A DNA stretch of 64,000 nucleotides from Strigamia acuminata (lineage: Eukaryota > Arthropoda > Chilopoda > Geophilomorpha > Linotaeniidae): assembly GCA_949358305.1 (NCBI GenBank), contig OX442319.1:1488001-1552000 (forward strand). The letters are read 5' to 3'. Position 1 is the stretch's first letter. Every line of letters begins with the position of its first letter. A model generated the notes under the pieces. That model saw only the letters and a program-made list of their open reading frames with translations. It was not told the DNA's origin and ran no database searches. This document shows, piece by piece, positions 42,001-51,759 of the stretch. The translations under genes were made by a program, and so were the position numbers.

Positions 42001-43936
42001 AGAAATTGGTGGGGCGAAGGGGGATGATGGGAATTACTTCAACATCTATCCTGACAATGATGGGGAACCTGAAATTCCTCCTGGGATTCAAACACGGCGT
42101 GGATCACGATCAAGGAAAAAGCAAGGGAACGTGATGTTACATCCGGAACTACTGCCGTTAAACATGGCGGAATGGGAACGACGCGCATCCGTCCGTAAAG
42201 ACGGAGCGACGGCGGGACAAATAGATGTTGTTTACATCACGCCCTTAAAGGATAAGATAAGAAGTCGAGTTGATATCGCACGGTGGTGCGATGAAGAAGG
42301 GTACGCATATGATGCGACCTTATTTGACTTTAAGACATTAGAGGGGGACGGTGAACCGTTAGGGTTTGCAGGTTTCTGTGCCGTCGAGCCGGAAACCTAC
42401 GAAGAAGCCATGTACCACGTCAAGCGTCCTGATTGGATAAAAGCCATGAGAGAGGAAATTGATGTGTTCGATGAAAGAACGGTTTACAAGGAAGTTGACA
42501 AAACAACTTTAGACGAGGGTACGACTCTCTTGGGATCGAAATGGATATACAAAATGAAGCGCGACCACACGGGTGTTATCCAACGCTACCGAGCCCGACT
42601 CGTCGCACAGGGCTTTAAGCAAAAGCCCGGAGTTGACTTTACGGAGGTGTTCTCCCCCGTCGTCAACTTTGTGCTAGTGATAGTGTTCTTTTGCACTTTG
42701 GTGATACTCAAGGGATGGCGGGATTTACACCTGGATATCAAGGCCGCGTACCTTTACGGGGACCTCGATACGGTACAGTACATGGAGATCCCCAAGGGAT
42801 ATCGTACCGCCCATAATAAGCATAAATGCTGGATGCTTTTAAAAGCACTTTATGGATTACACCAGTCCGGTCGTATGTGGTACCAGGTCCTCCACATACG
42901 ACTACTTGAATTGGGCTTTCAACCGTTGTTGGGTTTAAACTGTGTCTATGCCCTAGACAACGATGCAATAGTCATCTTTTACGTGGACGATATCGTGTTG
43001 TTTTCCAAGGATGACTATGTGGAACAATGCGTTTTGAAGTGGTTACGGGAATCGTTTGAAGTAGTGAGTCTGGGGCCCGTAACTTTACTTTTAGGAATTG
43101 AGTTTGATAGGTCCGGGGGCATGATTAAAATCCACCAACGGAAATATATTGAAAAGCTTTGTAAAGCGTACGGGATTGACTCGTGCCATCGAGTAAAGGT
43201 TCCAGTAACCCCGGGAACCATGATTCAAGGTGTAAGAACCGGGGAAAAAGCCGACACCTCATTCCCGTACAGATCTCTGGTCGGAAGTCTGTTGTTCATC
43301 GCCAGCCGAACCAGACCCGACATACTGTTTTCAGTAATAGTGCTTTCCCAGTATAACGAGACGCATTCGACGCGCCATGTCAATATGTTACTGCAGGTCC
43401 TGCGATATTTGGCCACCACGTCGAATTATTCGATTAACTTATCGAACTGTAAAAACGAGAATTTGACAGTTTACACCGACGCGTCGTTTGCCCTAGATCA
43501 AGACAGACGACGAAGCTTTGGGGGACATATTGTCTATATGGGTGGCATTCCCATCTCGTGGAATTGCCACAAACAATCGATGACCTCCCTGTCGATCATG
43601 GAGAGCGAATTTCTCGCCGTGGTCGATGGGGTGAAAGAAGTTATTTGGCTCGAGCGCCTTTACGACGCGAAGATAATGTTTTGTCTCGAGCGAAATACGC
43701 CCTGTGTTTTTGCGGATAGCCAGCCGGCTATCCAATACTGTAAGAATAGGATCGAGAACAGGGCAAATAAACATATAGACGTGAAGCTCCATTTCGTTAG
43801 AGATTGGTTTGAGAAAGGAACGTTTTTGATCGAGCATGTTTCCGGCGAATTAAATGTCGCGGATATTCTGACGAAATGGTTAGCTAAATCCAGATTGAAC
43901 GCGCTATGCGAATACATCTTTGTAATTGACAAATAG
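39089..43936 (+). CDS. gag-pol: CoD Gag-Pol polyprotein, 1615 aa, single ORF
   Basis: Start chosen at the first ATG; the frame is open 14 codons further upstream without an ATG. Domains in order: Gag (KLDGTNYPTW near residue 15); CCHC knuckle CFTCGGTGHFAREC near 237; aspartic protease WYVDTGATDHF near 326; pre-integrase WHSRLGHLN near 570; integrase with VHLDVWGP, KTDNGGEF and SVAERANR at about 633, 698 and 735; reverse transcriptase with HLDIKAAYL near 1213 and FYVDDIV near 1297; RNase H with YTDASFA near 1457 and ADSQPAIQYC near 1542. PR-IN-RT-RH order defines Ty1/copia. All catalytic motifs are present and there is no frameshift between gag and pol. Confidence 0.96.
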   Translation: MASYDRHDDYKDVKKLDGTNYPTWSVQVQLLLQSYGVWGHVTGKTKEPPAGSPFRETRDFEKGEERARSTICLACGEAQQVVAVAHATAKEVWDALKAAYQPTTRARKARLRREFLDMRLHENEEMFVFTARVDRKVVQLADVKIKITDEFHAFQYLDLLPPQYEPVKQTVYHWGDTEFTAAAVKERLVGEYNRLHVTTDEFGVPSKAPLENTGAFFNQGGRQRGRGGNAPGGPRICFTCGGTGHFARECPTPPKQQFQAKGNQTGQFRGNPRGKGRGRGQQKATVTQADIFSDSPVSYYSAAIWLQQQPPVPASHVSHANYDSQWYVDTGATDHFSFNKDWFSDFKPLTGHVQQGEGKSRIEGIGNVTLTSIYGTRTRAITLHNVFYAPNFRKNLISLGRTDEAGATTMIKNGKMVIYNDKIDNPSITAERTSDRMYKVNCRISPVNTAALPAQQAATVSSSPLIKGDEVVNSILTYPSFKDALTQNSSESGKPAPAIKGQASVANNAPANVTTNAQANVSNKIKAKIANASKEAGSIVQNNADKAENGNNSTNGVKTFDKKDKAQTMDIWHSRLGHLNAKGIAGLEKSTDVFGLKLSNKELSTCDFCARAKSTRASFPPIIGITTKSILEIVHLDVWGPAPVQTLGGAYYYLILIDDFSRFMWIIIMKRKSDVLGHFKRWLLEVERTTSKKVKAIKTDNGGEFISRQWDDYVATIGLKCMRTNAYSPEMNSVAERANRTILNGTRALLFENKFPATLWAELAVSVVYLKNRFPHTGIGGKTPYSVFYDKKLSLRHVKCIGSLTYVHIPSQTRGGKLQDRAWAGALIGYAASTRGYRIWDPNKNQVFLSKHVKIFENNFWFELGTATSPELENDFDTSSSDSFNGSFSDDDSVVGDPIPAEIPEPPPAIQEVPQPAPQQKVKPALPTTPKPTLRPELRPVAKQTAQQPPLMPVEGNPIFGDGDTGDEPVEEIGGAKGDDGNYFNIYPDNDGEPEIPPGIQTRRGSRSRKKQGNVMLHPELLPLNMAEWERRASVRKDGATAGQIDVVYITPLKDKIRSRVDIARWCDEEGYAYDATLFDFKTLEGDGEPLGFAGFCAVEPETYEEAMYHVKRPDWIKAMREEIDVFDERTVYKEVDKTTLDEGTTLLGSKWIYKMKRDHTGVIQRYRARLVAQGFKQKPGVDFTEVFSPVVNFVLVIVFFCTLVILKGWRDLHLDIKAAYLYGDLDTVQYMEIPKGYRTAHNKHKCWMLLKALYGLHQSGRMWYQVLHIRLLELGFQPLLGLNCVYALDNDAIVIFYVDDIVLFSKDDYVEQCVLKWLRESFEVVSLGPVTLLLGIEFDRSGGMIKIHQRKYIEKLCKAYGIDSCHRVKVPVTPGTMIQGVRTGEKADTSFPYRSLVGSLLFIASRTRPDILFSVIVLSQYNETHSTRHVNMLLQVLRYLATTSNYSINLSNCKNENLTVYTDASFALDQDRRRSFGGHIVYMGGIPISWNCHKQSMTSLSIMESEFLAVVDGVKEVIWLERLYDAKIMFCLERNTPCVFADSQPAIQYCKNRIENRANKHIDVKLHFVRDWFEKGTFLIEHVSGELNVADILTKWLAKSRLNALCEYIFVIDK

Positions 43937-43953
43937 CTAAACGAAGGGGGATT

Positions 43954-44418
43954 TGTTAGGTTGACGTTTTCCTGTTTGTCCTCGCATCCGCGTAGATTAT
44001 CGGATTGCATATTGTGGATAAATGCAATCAGTGTGTTGCCATGTTGATGTCCCATATCGCAGTCGGTTGATTCTGATTTTTAATCCCAATGCTGGTTTTG
44101 TACCGCAACCGACTCCTATTACGTGACAACACACACAACCTGTCATCTGCTCAAATGAGCACTTATTGTTTATGTTGTTCTGTTTGTTTTATTCATTAGT
44201 TTTGTCTTTCTGTAAAGAACAAGTCAGTGTATTGAAACAATGATTTGTTCTATGATTTCTTTGTGTTTGAGATCGAGGGCGATTAGCCCCGAACCAGGTT
44301 TTATGTTACACACATACTTTTGTAATAAAAGATGGCGGACGCGTGTCCGTTTTATCCGCCCAGCCAAAACGATGTTTCGAGTTATTTTCGACAGCGCACA
44401 GGCCATTGCAACTCTTCA
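43954..44418 (+). repeat. CoD 3' LTR, 465 bp
   Basis: Same as the 5' LTR by eye; followed by TATAC. Preceded by the purine tract GAAGGGGGA. Confidence 0.94.
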
Positions 44419-46248
44419 TATACGAGCGAGTGGAAATCATCGACCATCTCGAATACGACTCGAATTCGATTCGTATTCGATTCGAATACGATTCGAATTC
44501 GATTCGAATACGAATACGATCAAAATACGAACTCGTAACAACTCGAATACAAATCAAAGTCCGGGAAACAAAAATCGACCATCTCGTATACGATTCGAAA
44601 GCGAATCGAATACGATTTCGCGTTGAAGAAGGGCAAAATTCGTACTCGACTCGAAAACGAGTCGAATACGATTTCGCGTTGAAGAAGGGCAAAATTCGCA
44701 TTCGACTCGAAAACGAGTCGAATACGATTTTGCGTTGAGAAAGGGCAAAATTCGCATTCGACTCGAAAACGAGTCGAATACGATTTCGCGTTGAAGAAGG
44801 GCAAAATTCGCATTCGACTCGAAAACGAGTCGAATACGATTTCGCGTTGAAGAAGGGCAAAATTCGCATTCGACTCGAAAACGAGTCGAATACGATTTCG
44901 CGTTGAAGAAGGGCAAAATTCGCATTCGACTCGAAAACGAGTCGAATACGATTTCGCGTTGAAGAAGGGCAAAATTCGCATTCGACTCGAAAACGAGTCG
45001 AATACGATTTCGCATTGAAGAAGGGCAAAATTCGCATTCGACTCGAAAACGAGTCGAATACGATTTCGCGTTGAAGAAGGGCAAAATTCGTACTCGACTC
45101 GAAAACGAGTCGAATACGATTTCGCGTTGAAGAAGGGCAAAATTCGCATTCGACTCGAAAACGAGTCGAATACGATTTCGCGTTGAAGAAGGGCAAAATT
45201 CGTATTCGATTCGAAAGCGAATCGAATACAATTTTGCGTTGAAAAAGGACAAAAATCGTATTCGATTCGCTTTCGAATCGAATACGAGTTTTGTCCTTTT
45301 TCAACGCTTGGGAAAAGGACTCGAATGCGCCTCCACGTTGCAATGCGCATTTGTGTAAACGATGATGGAATCCCCTGCTTAAATACTGGCTATCGCGTCA
45401 CGTAACAGCAACGTGCCACGTCACGTAATTGCAACGTGCCGCGCTATGCCACACAATGTGCCGCCGCGATAGGCCATTGAACCCGAATGTGTGTGATGCG
45501 AAACGCGCGAGTACGCGCGCGGAGAACGCGCGGCAATGCTAGCAACAGGAGCGCAACTGCCCAAGAAATTGCTCAACAATAAAAGGCACGTGGAAGCACG
45601 TGCCTGAAACAATAGGCACTTCAAATAAAGTTATTGTTAAAAAACGGGCTTGAAAACCAACAATTACACAATAATTAAGGGGCAAGAAATGAACTTTGCT
45701 GCAATGCAAAGTTCTCAAAATACAGAGAAATGAAAGTTACACTTGTATAAAGAATTGACAATGTTTGAAACCAATAAAAACTACAAAAACACACTTGTAA
45801 AAAACCCAAAACAACCCCCAGAATGAATTATTTGACTCAAATTAACCCTAAAACAGTCTTGGAGGTCGTGCAGACGACAGAGTCGGATCGGAAGGTTGCT
45901 AAAACCTGACGCCAAAACTAGCAATGGGACAGCTAGTTAGAAAACAGCTTTTTCATCAATCATGAACGCTGAAAACCTCACCCAGGGGTAGAAAATGATG
46001 GAGAGAACGTTTTCGCCATCTAAAACGGTCTAAAACGGGTCTAAAATGCCTAAACCGTATGACGGTTTATAAGTGCTATTTATTAATAACACGGCCGAAT
46101 TTTAAGTGTTTTTGGCGAAACCCGCATTTGTCAATGCTCCGAGTCGCCACTAGATGGCGCGATTATAATTCAGCGGTAAATTCGAATTGCGAGTTAAGAA
46201 AACTGGTAAATAAATATAAGAATATATTTATTTGTATGAAACGACACT
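44419..46248. repeat. Right arm of the large palindrome
   Basis: Reverse complement of 35005 to about 37086. It contains a shorter version of the hairpin array (about 44600-45290, 12 units against about 17 in the left arm). It ends with CACT (46245-46248) directly before a Gy LTR start, the mirror of the Gy2 end at 35004/35005. No gene. Confidence 0.85.
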
Positions 46249-46489
46249 TGTAGTGACCCAGTTGGATAAGTGTCCCCCCAGGGCGGATACTTGTCCTATG
46301 AGTCACTATGATTAAAGAGTCGTTCCCCCCCGAGTTGGCTCCACCTCCCCATGGCAGGTGTGTGCCCCGAGGGGGAGGAAGCGGCTGGTGGTCAGCCCCC
46401 ATTGGTTGATCGCCGGCCCTTCACCCCACTGCATAAAAGGCTGTGTTTCCCGCCTAAAGTCAGAACTTACACAAACGACACCAAGAACA
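46249..46489 (+). repeat. Truncated Gy-type LTR, 241 bp
   Basis: First 241 bp of the Gy1/Gy2 LTR including the TATA-like element. It breaks off at AACA, where it joins palindrome-arm sequence. It mirrors 34764-35004, so it belongs to the inverted duplication rather than to a separate insertion. Confidence 0.92.
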
Positions 46490-46600
46490 GCTTTTTCATC
46501 AAACATGAACGCTGAAAACCTCACCCAAGGGTAGAAAATGATGGAGAGAACGTTTTCGCCATCTAAAACGGTCTAAAACGGGTCTAAAATGCCTAAACCG
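46486..46600 (+). repeat. Displaced 115-bp copy of palindrome-arm sequence
   Basis: Matches 45943-46057 with two substitutions seen. The 5' junction shares AACA with the truncated LTR, a microhomology. Confidence 0.88.
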
Positions 46601-48526
46601 GCGCCTGGAACGTGGCGCAGTTGTTGGGTCAAATATTGTCAAAAATCAGTGGAAATTTGTCAAATATAGGCAAAAATCTGCTGAAATTTGTCAAAAATTG
46701 ACCAAATTCCGTGCAAGTTTTGCAAGTTTTGTGCGCATCAAGCCATGCGCGCCTATACTATTGCACGAGCGCATTGACGCGTGATGAAAACCGACCACGT
46801 TTACGAAGTGAATTCGAGCTACAAAAGTATCAAATCGCCATTCTAGTATGGAACAAAAAAAATTAAGTGGAAACAAACAAAATAAAAACTTTAATATACG
46901 AGAAACGTACAATTCCACTCAACTTTGTTTCAAATTTTATTTATTGGATCATTAAAAATAAACAGTAGTGTTGTGCACTGTACACTTAAATGTATACCGC
47001 AGTACAAGTACCGCGGTCCCGGTACTGCACCGGTACACGTGAAAACGCGAGTTTCTCAAATTTAAAAAGTTGATGTCGGCGGCGATGCGTTGTTTTGTGG
47101 TGAGAATTTGCCTCGAGAATTGATCTTATCTCTTTGTTTGCAATATTTTTTTTGGCATTCTTTGTTGATTTTTCGGTTTGAATTTGTTTTTTTCCGGTGT
47201 AATTTGAGTGGTGGAAGGTTGTTGGGGTGTGTTGAGGGCAATTTTGGTTATTTGTTGATTTTTAATTGATTTAATCGTTTTCTGTTTGTTTTTGCTGGTT
47301 TTTAATCGATTTTTCTGTATTTTTGGTCAATTTTTACCAATTGTAATTGTTATTTGTCATTCTGAATTGATTATTGTCCGATTTTATTCGATTATTGTCA
47401 GATTTCAGTCGATTTTTGTCGATTTCTAATCAATGTTTATACATTTCTTATCAAGTTTTGTATATTTTTGTTGATTTTTAATCATATTTGTTCCTTTTTA
47501 ATCAAAGTCGAAAACGAGTTGTAAATGCGTTCGTATGCGACGCGAACGCGTATTGGAGTCGATTCCAAGTTCGTATTCCATCGCGAACGCGCATTTGAGA
47601 CGTAAACGAGTTTATCTTTTTCACTCTCGCTTGATCCCCCTTTATCGCGCCTCATTGCTCCTGTGAAAAAAAATATATGAGAATGCACAGAAATGAACCT
47701 TCCAATACTTACATGAAAATTGGCAACCTTGACACAAAACAGTCTATCGACACTCCCAACACCACCCCGGACATTTTTCGGAAGAGTTTGGTCCACCCGG
47801 AATCCGCAGAATAGTCTCCCCCGAAATGCGGATTTCGCGGACGCCAATCCGCGAAAAGGTTAAATATAAACCGATGGTTGGTTTGATTAAACCGCCTACT
47901 TGTAGGTTAGAAATGAAATGAAATTGTTCGCGGACTTGTCACCAGATGTCACACGGGTTTGTTTACCCACGGTGCACCCTAGCGCGCGATTGTTTGGCAC
48001 CAACAACGTTTATCAATTGTCTGTCGATTGTCGAGTGAGTAAACAAATTGGTCTATTAACCACGATCGCGACCACACGTATGCACCCGTACACGCGGAAC
48101 AGCGTACGCCAATACGGCGTGCAAATTCGTTTGGTCGCGTTTCGGTCGCGTCGCTCATGGCGGCGAGAAAACTTGATCGCGGGAACAGCTTTATTTCAAC
48201 TTTTTTTTTCTTTTTAATTAGTTTTAATTAACTAACTGATCAATTAATTAATTAATTAATTAATTAATTAATTAATTAATTAATAAATTAATTAATAAAA
48301 ATAAATAAAAATAAAACGAAATAAAATAACGAGACTCAAACGGCCGGGGTAGCGGGCTCGGTGTCCCGCTCGCGGATTTCGCGCGACGTGTTCTGTCGCC
48401 CCATCTTCGATCCCTCGTCCCCGGTTTATCGTCGCTTGTCACTCAATTTATTTTCACATTTTCACGTTGTTCGTTTGTTTTATTTATTTAATTATTTATT
48501 TATTTAATTTTTCTTCTCCCGCGTAG
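46601..48526. other. Intergenic region upstream of the zinc-finger gene
   Basis: No supported gene. 46620-46720 has loose repeats of TCAAAAAT/GAAATTTGTC type. 46970-47040 has an imperfect GGTAC-rich palindromic patch. 47130-47500 is T-rich and degenerate. 48239-48285 is an (ATTA)n microsatellite. 48334-48430 is GC-richer and could be a 5' untranslated exon, because the first coding exon is preceded by a splice-acceptor-like CGCGTAG (ending 48526). Confidence 0.5.
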
Positions 48527-48533
48527 ACACCAG

Positions 48534-50621
48534 ATGATGGAAAAAGAAGAATTAAAACTAGTCGACGAGACCGAGCTCAACATCGGAACGGAGGTTGAGG
48601 TCGAAGAAACGGATGCCGTGGCTGTAGCGGCGAAACCCGTAAGTGAAAGAGTCGTTCCGTAAACCATCTATTCATCCATTCATTTAATTAATTCGATCGC
48701 TTATTTACAGGCCACGATCGACGACGAGGCGGTGGTTCCCGACATGCCGCGGCTGCAGCGGACGACGTCGGCGGCGTCCGAGTCGACCACCGAGGAACCA
48801 AAGGTAGCGCCGAGTGAAAGAATCGCCTCGATTTGTTTCGTTTTGTTTCACGCGTTACTTTATATCTTACTTTTCCACTTATTTTTATTTTTATTTCTAT
48901 TTTTCCTTTTATTTTTATTTATCTTTTTTTTTTTATTTGTTCGTTCGTTTCCAGGTCGTGTCCATCGACGAAGGGTTGCAGCCTCGCTTCCCGGACGACG
49001 GCAACGCGCCCGTGCCGAGTCCGACAGGACCCGACAGTGTGGTGGGTTTAAAAAAAAAAAAAAAATAAATAAATAAATATTTGTCCCACGATTATTTCAT
49101 CTTATTAACTCGTCCGCCTCTTTCCAGGTCACGCTGCCCACGCGACGGTCCGCGAGTCGGTCGTCGCTGTCATCGTCACTGCCGTCGCCGCTACTGCAAT
49201 CGCCGACGTATTCGCCACTACCGCCGCCATCCCCATCGACGGTGAGTGAAATTGTTGTTGGTTTGTTTGGGTCGAAACGTGCACGAACAAAAAAGTTCGA
49301 GTCCGGTAAAAATCGAGCCGAGGCCTCGACGCTTGCCCGTCCGCCGTCAAAGTAGCGCCCGAGAACGAGCGTTAGAGCGCATCCGACCAACTCGGATCTG
49401 TTTCGTTTCGCCTCGTTTCATAAGTTACTCCTTCTTTTCTTTTCTTTCGCCCGCCTTTTTCTTTAATTCGCTCGTTTACTTATATTTGTCTGTTCGTTTG
49501 TTTTCTTCCAGGTCGTGCCGGGCTCGTCGTCGTCGACGGTCGACCCCCGACCACGGCCCGCGGGACCCGAGACGGTGAGTAAAAGAATTATCGCGTAATT
49601 ATTTTATTTTATCAATCCCGTTTATTTCGTTTTCTCGCGGGTGACGCAGCTTTCTCAGTCCCCGGGCGAAGACGAGGACGAAGAGTCGCAGGACACCACG
49701 CTGCCCCTGAATAGCCAGGCGTCGTTCGAGTCGCAGGCGACGGCGACAACAACGGCCGGGTCGCAGACCGGACGACTTGGGTTGTTCGAGGCGGCGATGA
49801 TGATGCTGCGCGGTCCGAAGTCGCGGTCGACGGCGCCGGTGAGTGAAAGAATCGTCATTCCCACGCTCGTTTTATTTTATTTTCTTAGTCCGCCGCTCGT
49901 TTCGCTCCTTTCCAGATCCAGCCAGATTCGCCACCACGACAACAGCAACAACCATCGAATGCGTTGGCACCGGGTTTGTCGCGGCCCGCGGGTCGGGCGA
50001 TGAGCGAGCGGCGGTCCGCGGAGTCCACGGGCGCGTCGCCGGTGTAAGTTTGACGCGTTCTTTGCGGGTCGCGCGCAATGTCTCACAATTTCACCTCTTT
50101 TGTAGGAAAAAGAGAGACGACAGTAGTGACACCGACGACGGGCAGAGCGATGACGAGGCCGACGAGGAGCTGAGCGAGAGTGAAGCCGACGAGAGGAGTG
50201 ATTGGATGCGTGGGTGGTTAGCGAAAGAGAAGGAAAAGAGGGCGATGGCGGAGAAGAAGAAGAAAGAGGAAGAAGAGGAGGAAGAGAGGGCGATGGCGGA
50301 GAAGAAGAAGAAAGAGGAGGAGGAGAAGGAGGAGAAGAAGAAGAAGAAGGAGAAAAGGGAGAAGAAGAAGAGAAAAGAGGAGGAAAAGAAGGCGAGGGCG
50401 GAAGAGAAGAAGAAGAAGGAGGAAGAAGAGGAGGAAAAGAGGGTGATGGCGGAGAAGAAGAAGAAGGAAGAAGAGGAAGAAGAGAGGGTGATGGCGGAGA
50501 AGAAGAAGAAGGAGGAAGAAGTGGAGGAAAAGAGGGTGATTGCGGAGAAGAAGAAGAAAGAGGAAGAAGAGGAGGAAAAGAGGATGATGGCGGAGAAGGA
50601 GAAGAAGGAGGATGAGGAGGA

Positions 50622-50652
<31 letters not shown>

Positions 50653-51051
50653 CCGAATGATGAGGGGGGAGAGGTGAGAACGGAGAAGGGGACGGAAGAG
50701 AAAAAGGGCGCCAGAAAGACGAAAGAGAAGAGAGGCGATAAGAAGGCCGTGAAGAGGGAGACGAGGGCGGGAGGGAGCGCGTGGAAAAAGATGAAGAAGG
50801 TAACGTTTTGGCATTTCCATCACCCAACTTCGTACATATTTCTTTTTTTTTTATATTTTTTTTTCTCTTTTTCCTTACCCGCGTTCTTTCCTCAAACAAA
50901 CAGCCTGGAGTGGCCGCGAGAGGTATTTTCTCTTGTCTCAACTCGATCGTCCGTACTCACACACTCGCTCATTTACGAGTTTACTTTACTTTACCTTATT
51001 TTACTTTACTTTACTTTACTTTACTTTAATTTACTTAATTTATTTATTCAT

Positions 51052-51091
<40 letters not shown>

Positions 51092-51726
51092 TTTTTCTCC
51101 TTTTCTCGGTAGACGCCCGGGAGATTCCCGTCGCCGATCTTGATCTCGTCGACGTCTTCGTCTTCGCCGCAATCGTCGCCGGAGACGTTGGAGGCGACGG
51201 CGCTGCTTTCGTCGGAGGTGCTGCTGCGGCGAGTCACCGTACCCGTGCCGCGGTTGTCGGAGGGCGACATCCGGCGGGCGGGCGGACCCGCCCCGAAGCC
51301 GCGGACCGTCGCCGGAGACGCCACACCACCGGCGCATCCGGAACGAGTTCCGGCGCCGTCGACGCCACAGACGTCGCCGAAGTCGCCTTTGTCGTCTTCG
51401 GGGCGAGCTTCGGTCCCGTCGCCGCAGTCGTCATCGCCGACACCGCCGCCGCCGCCGCCCTCGAAACGGTTGTCACCGCTGCACATCACTCTGCGGCCTC
51501 GGAATCCAAAGCGGAAGTTGTCCGATGGTCGCGCGAGCAAGGCCGCGAAAGCGGCGAAAACGGTAATTTTTGTCGATACTCGTATACCGTTTGTTCGCTC
51601 GTTTGTTTTTGATTGTCTGTTTAATCAATCAGTCGTTTTGCTTCTTCCAGACACAAGGAACTCGCTCGACGACGCTCGACGAGTCGTCCGTTGGCACCGG
51701 CGCCGCCAACGAGCCGTCCGGTGGCA

Positions 51727-51759
<33 letters not shown>

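Larger units (their letters stand above)
37376..44418 (+). mobile_element. CoD: complete Ty1/copia-like LTR retrotransposon, 7043 bp
   Basis: Two 465-bp LTRs (37376-37840 and 43954-44418) that look identical, a 5-bp target duplication TATAC (37371-37375 and 44419-44423), a tRNA-iMet primer site, a 1.2-kb leader, one long ORF and a polypurine tract (43943-43951). It inserted into the inner right arm of the palindrome. The intact ORF and matching LTRs indicate a recent insertion. Confidence 0.96.

Noticed and set aside
50218-50941. Leucine- or serine-rich frames opposite the K/E exon
   Set aside because: Complement of GAA/GAG/AAG repeats; composition artefact.
49843-51612. Continuous 589-codon frame
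   Set aside because: Runs through introns with good GT..AG sites and T-rich stretches; only the exon 8 part matches the gene model.
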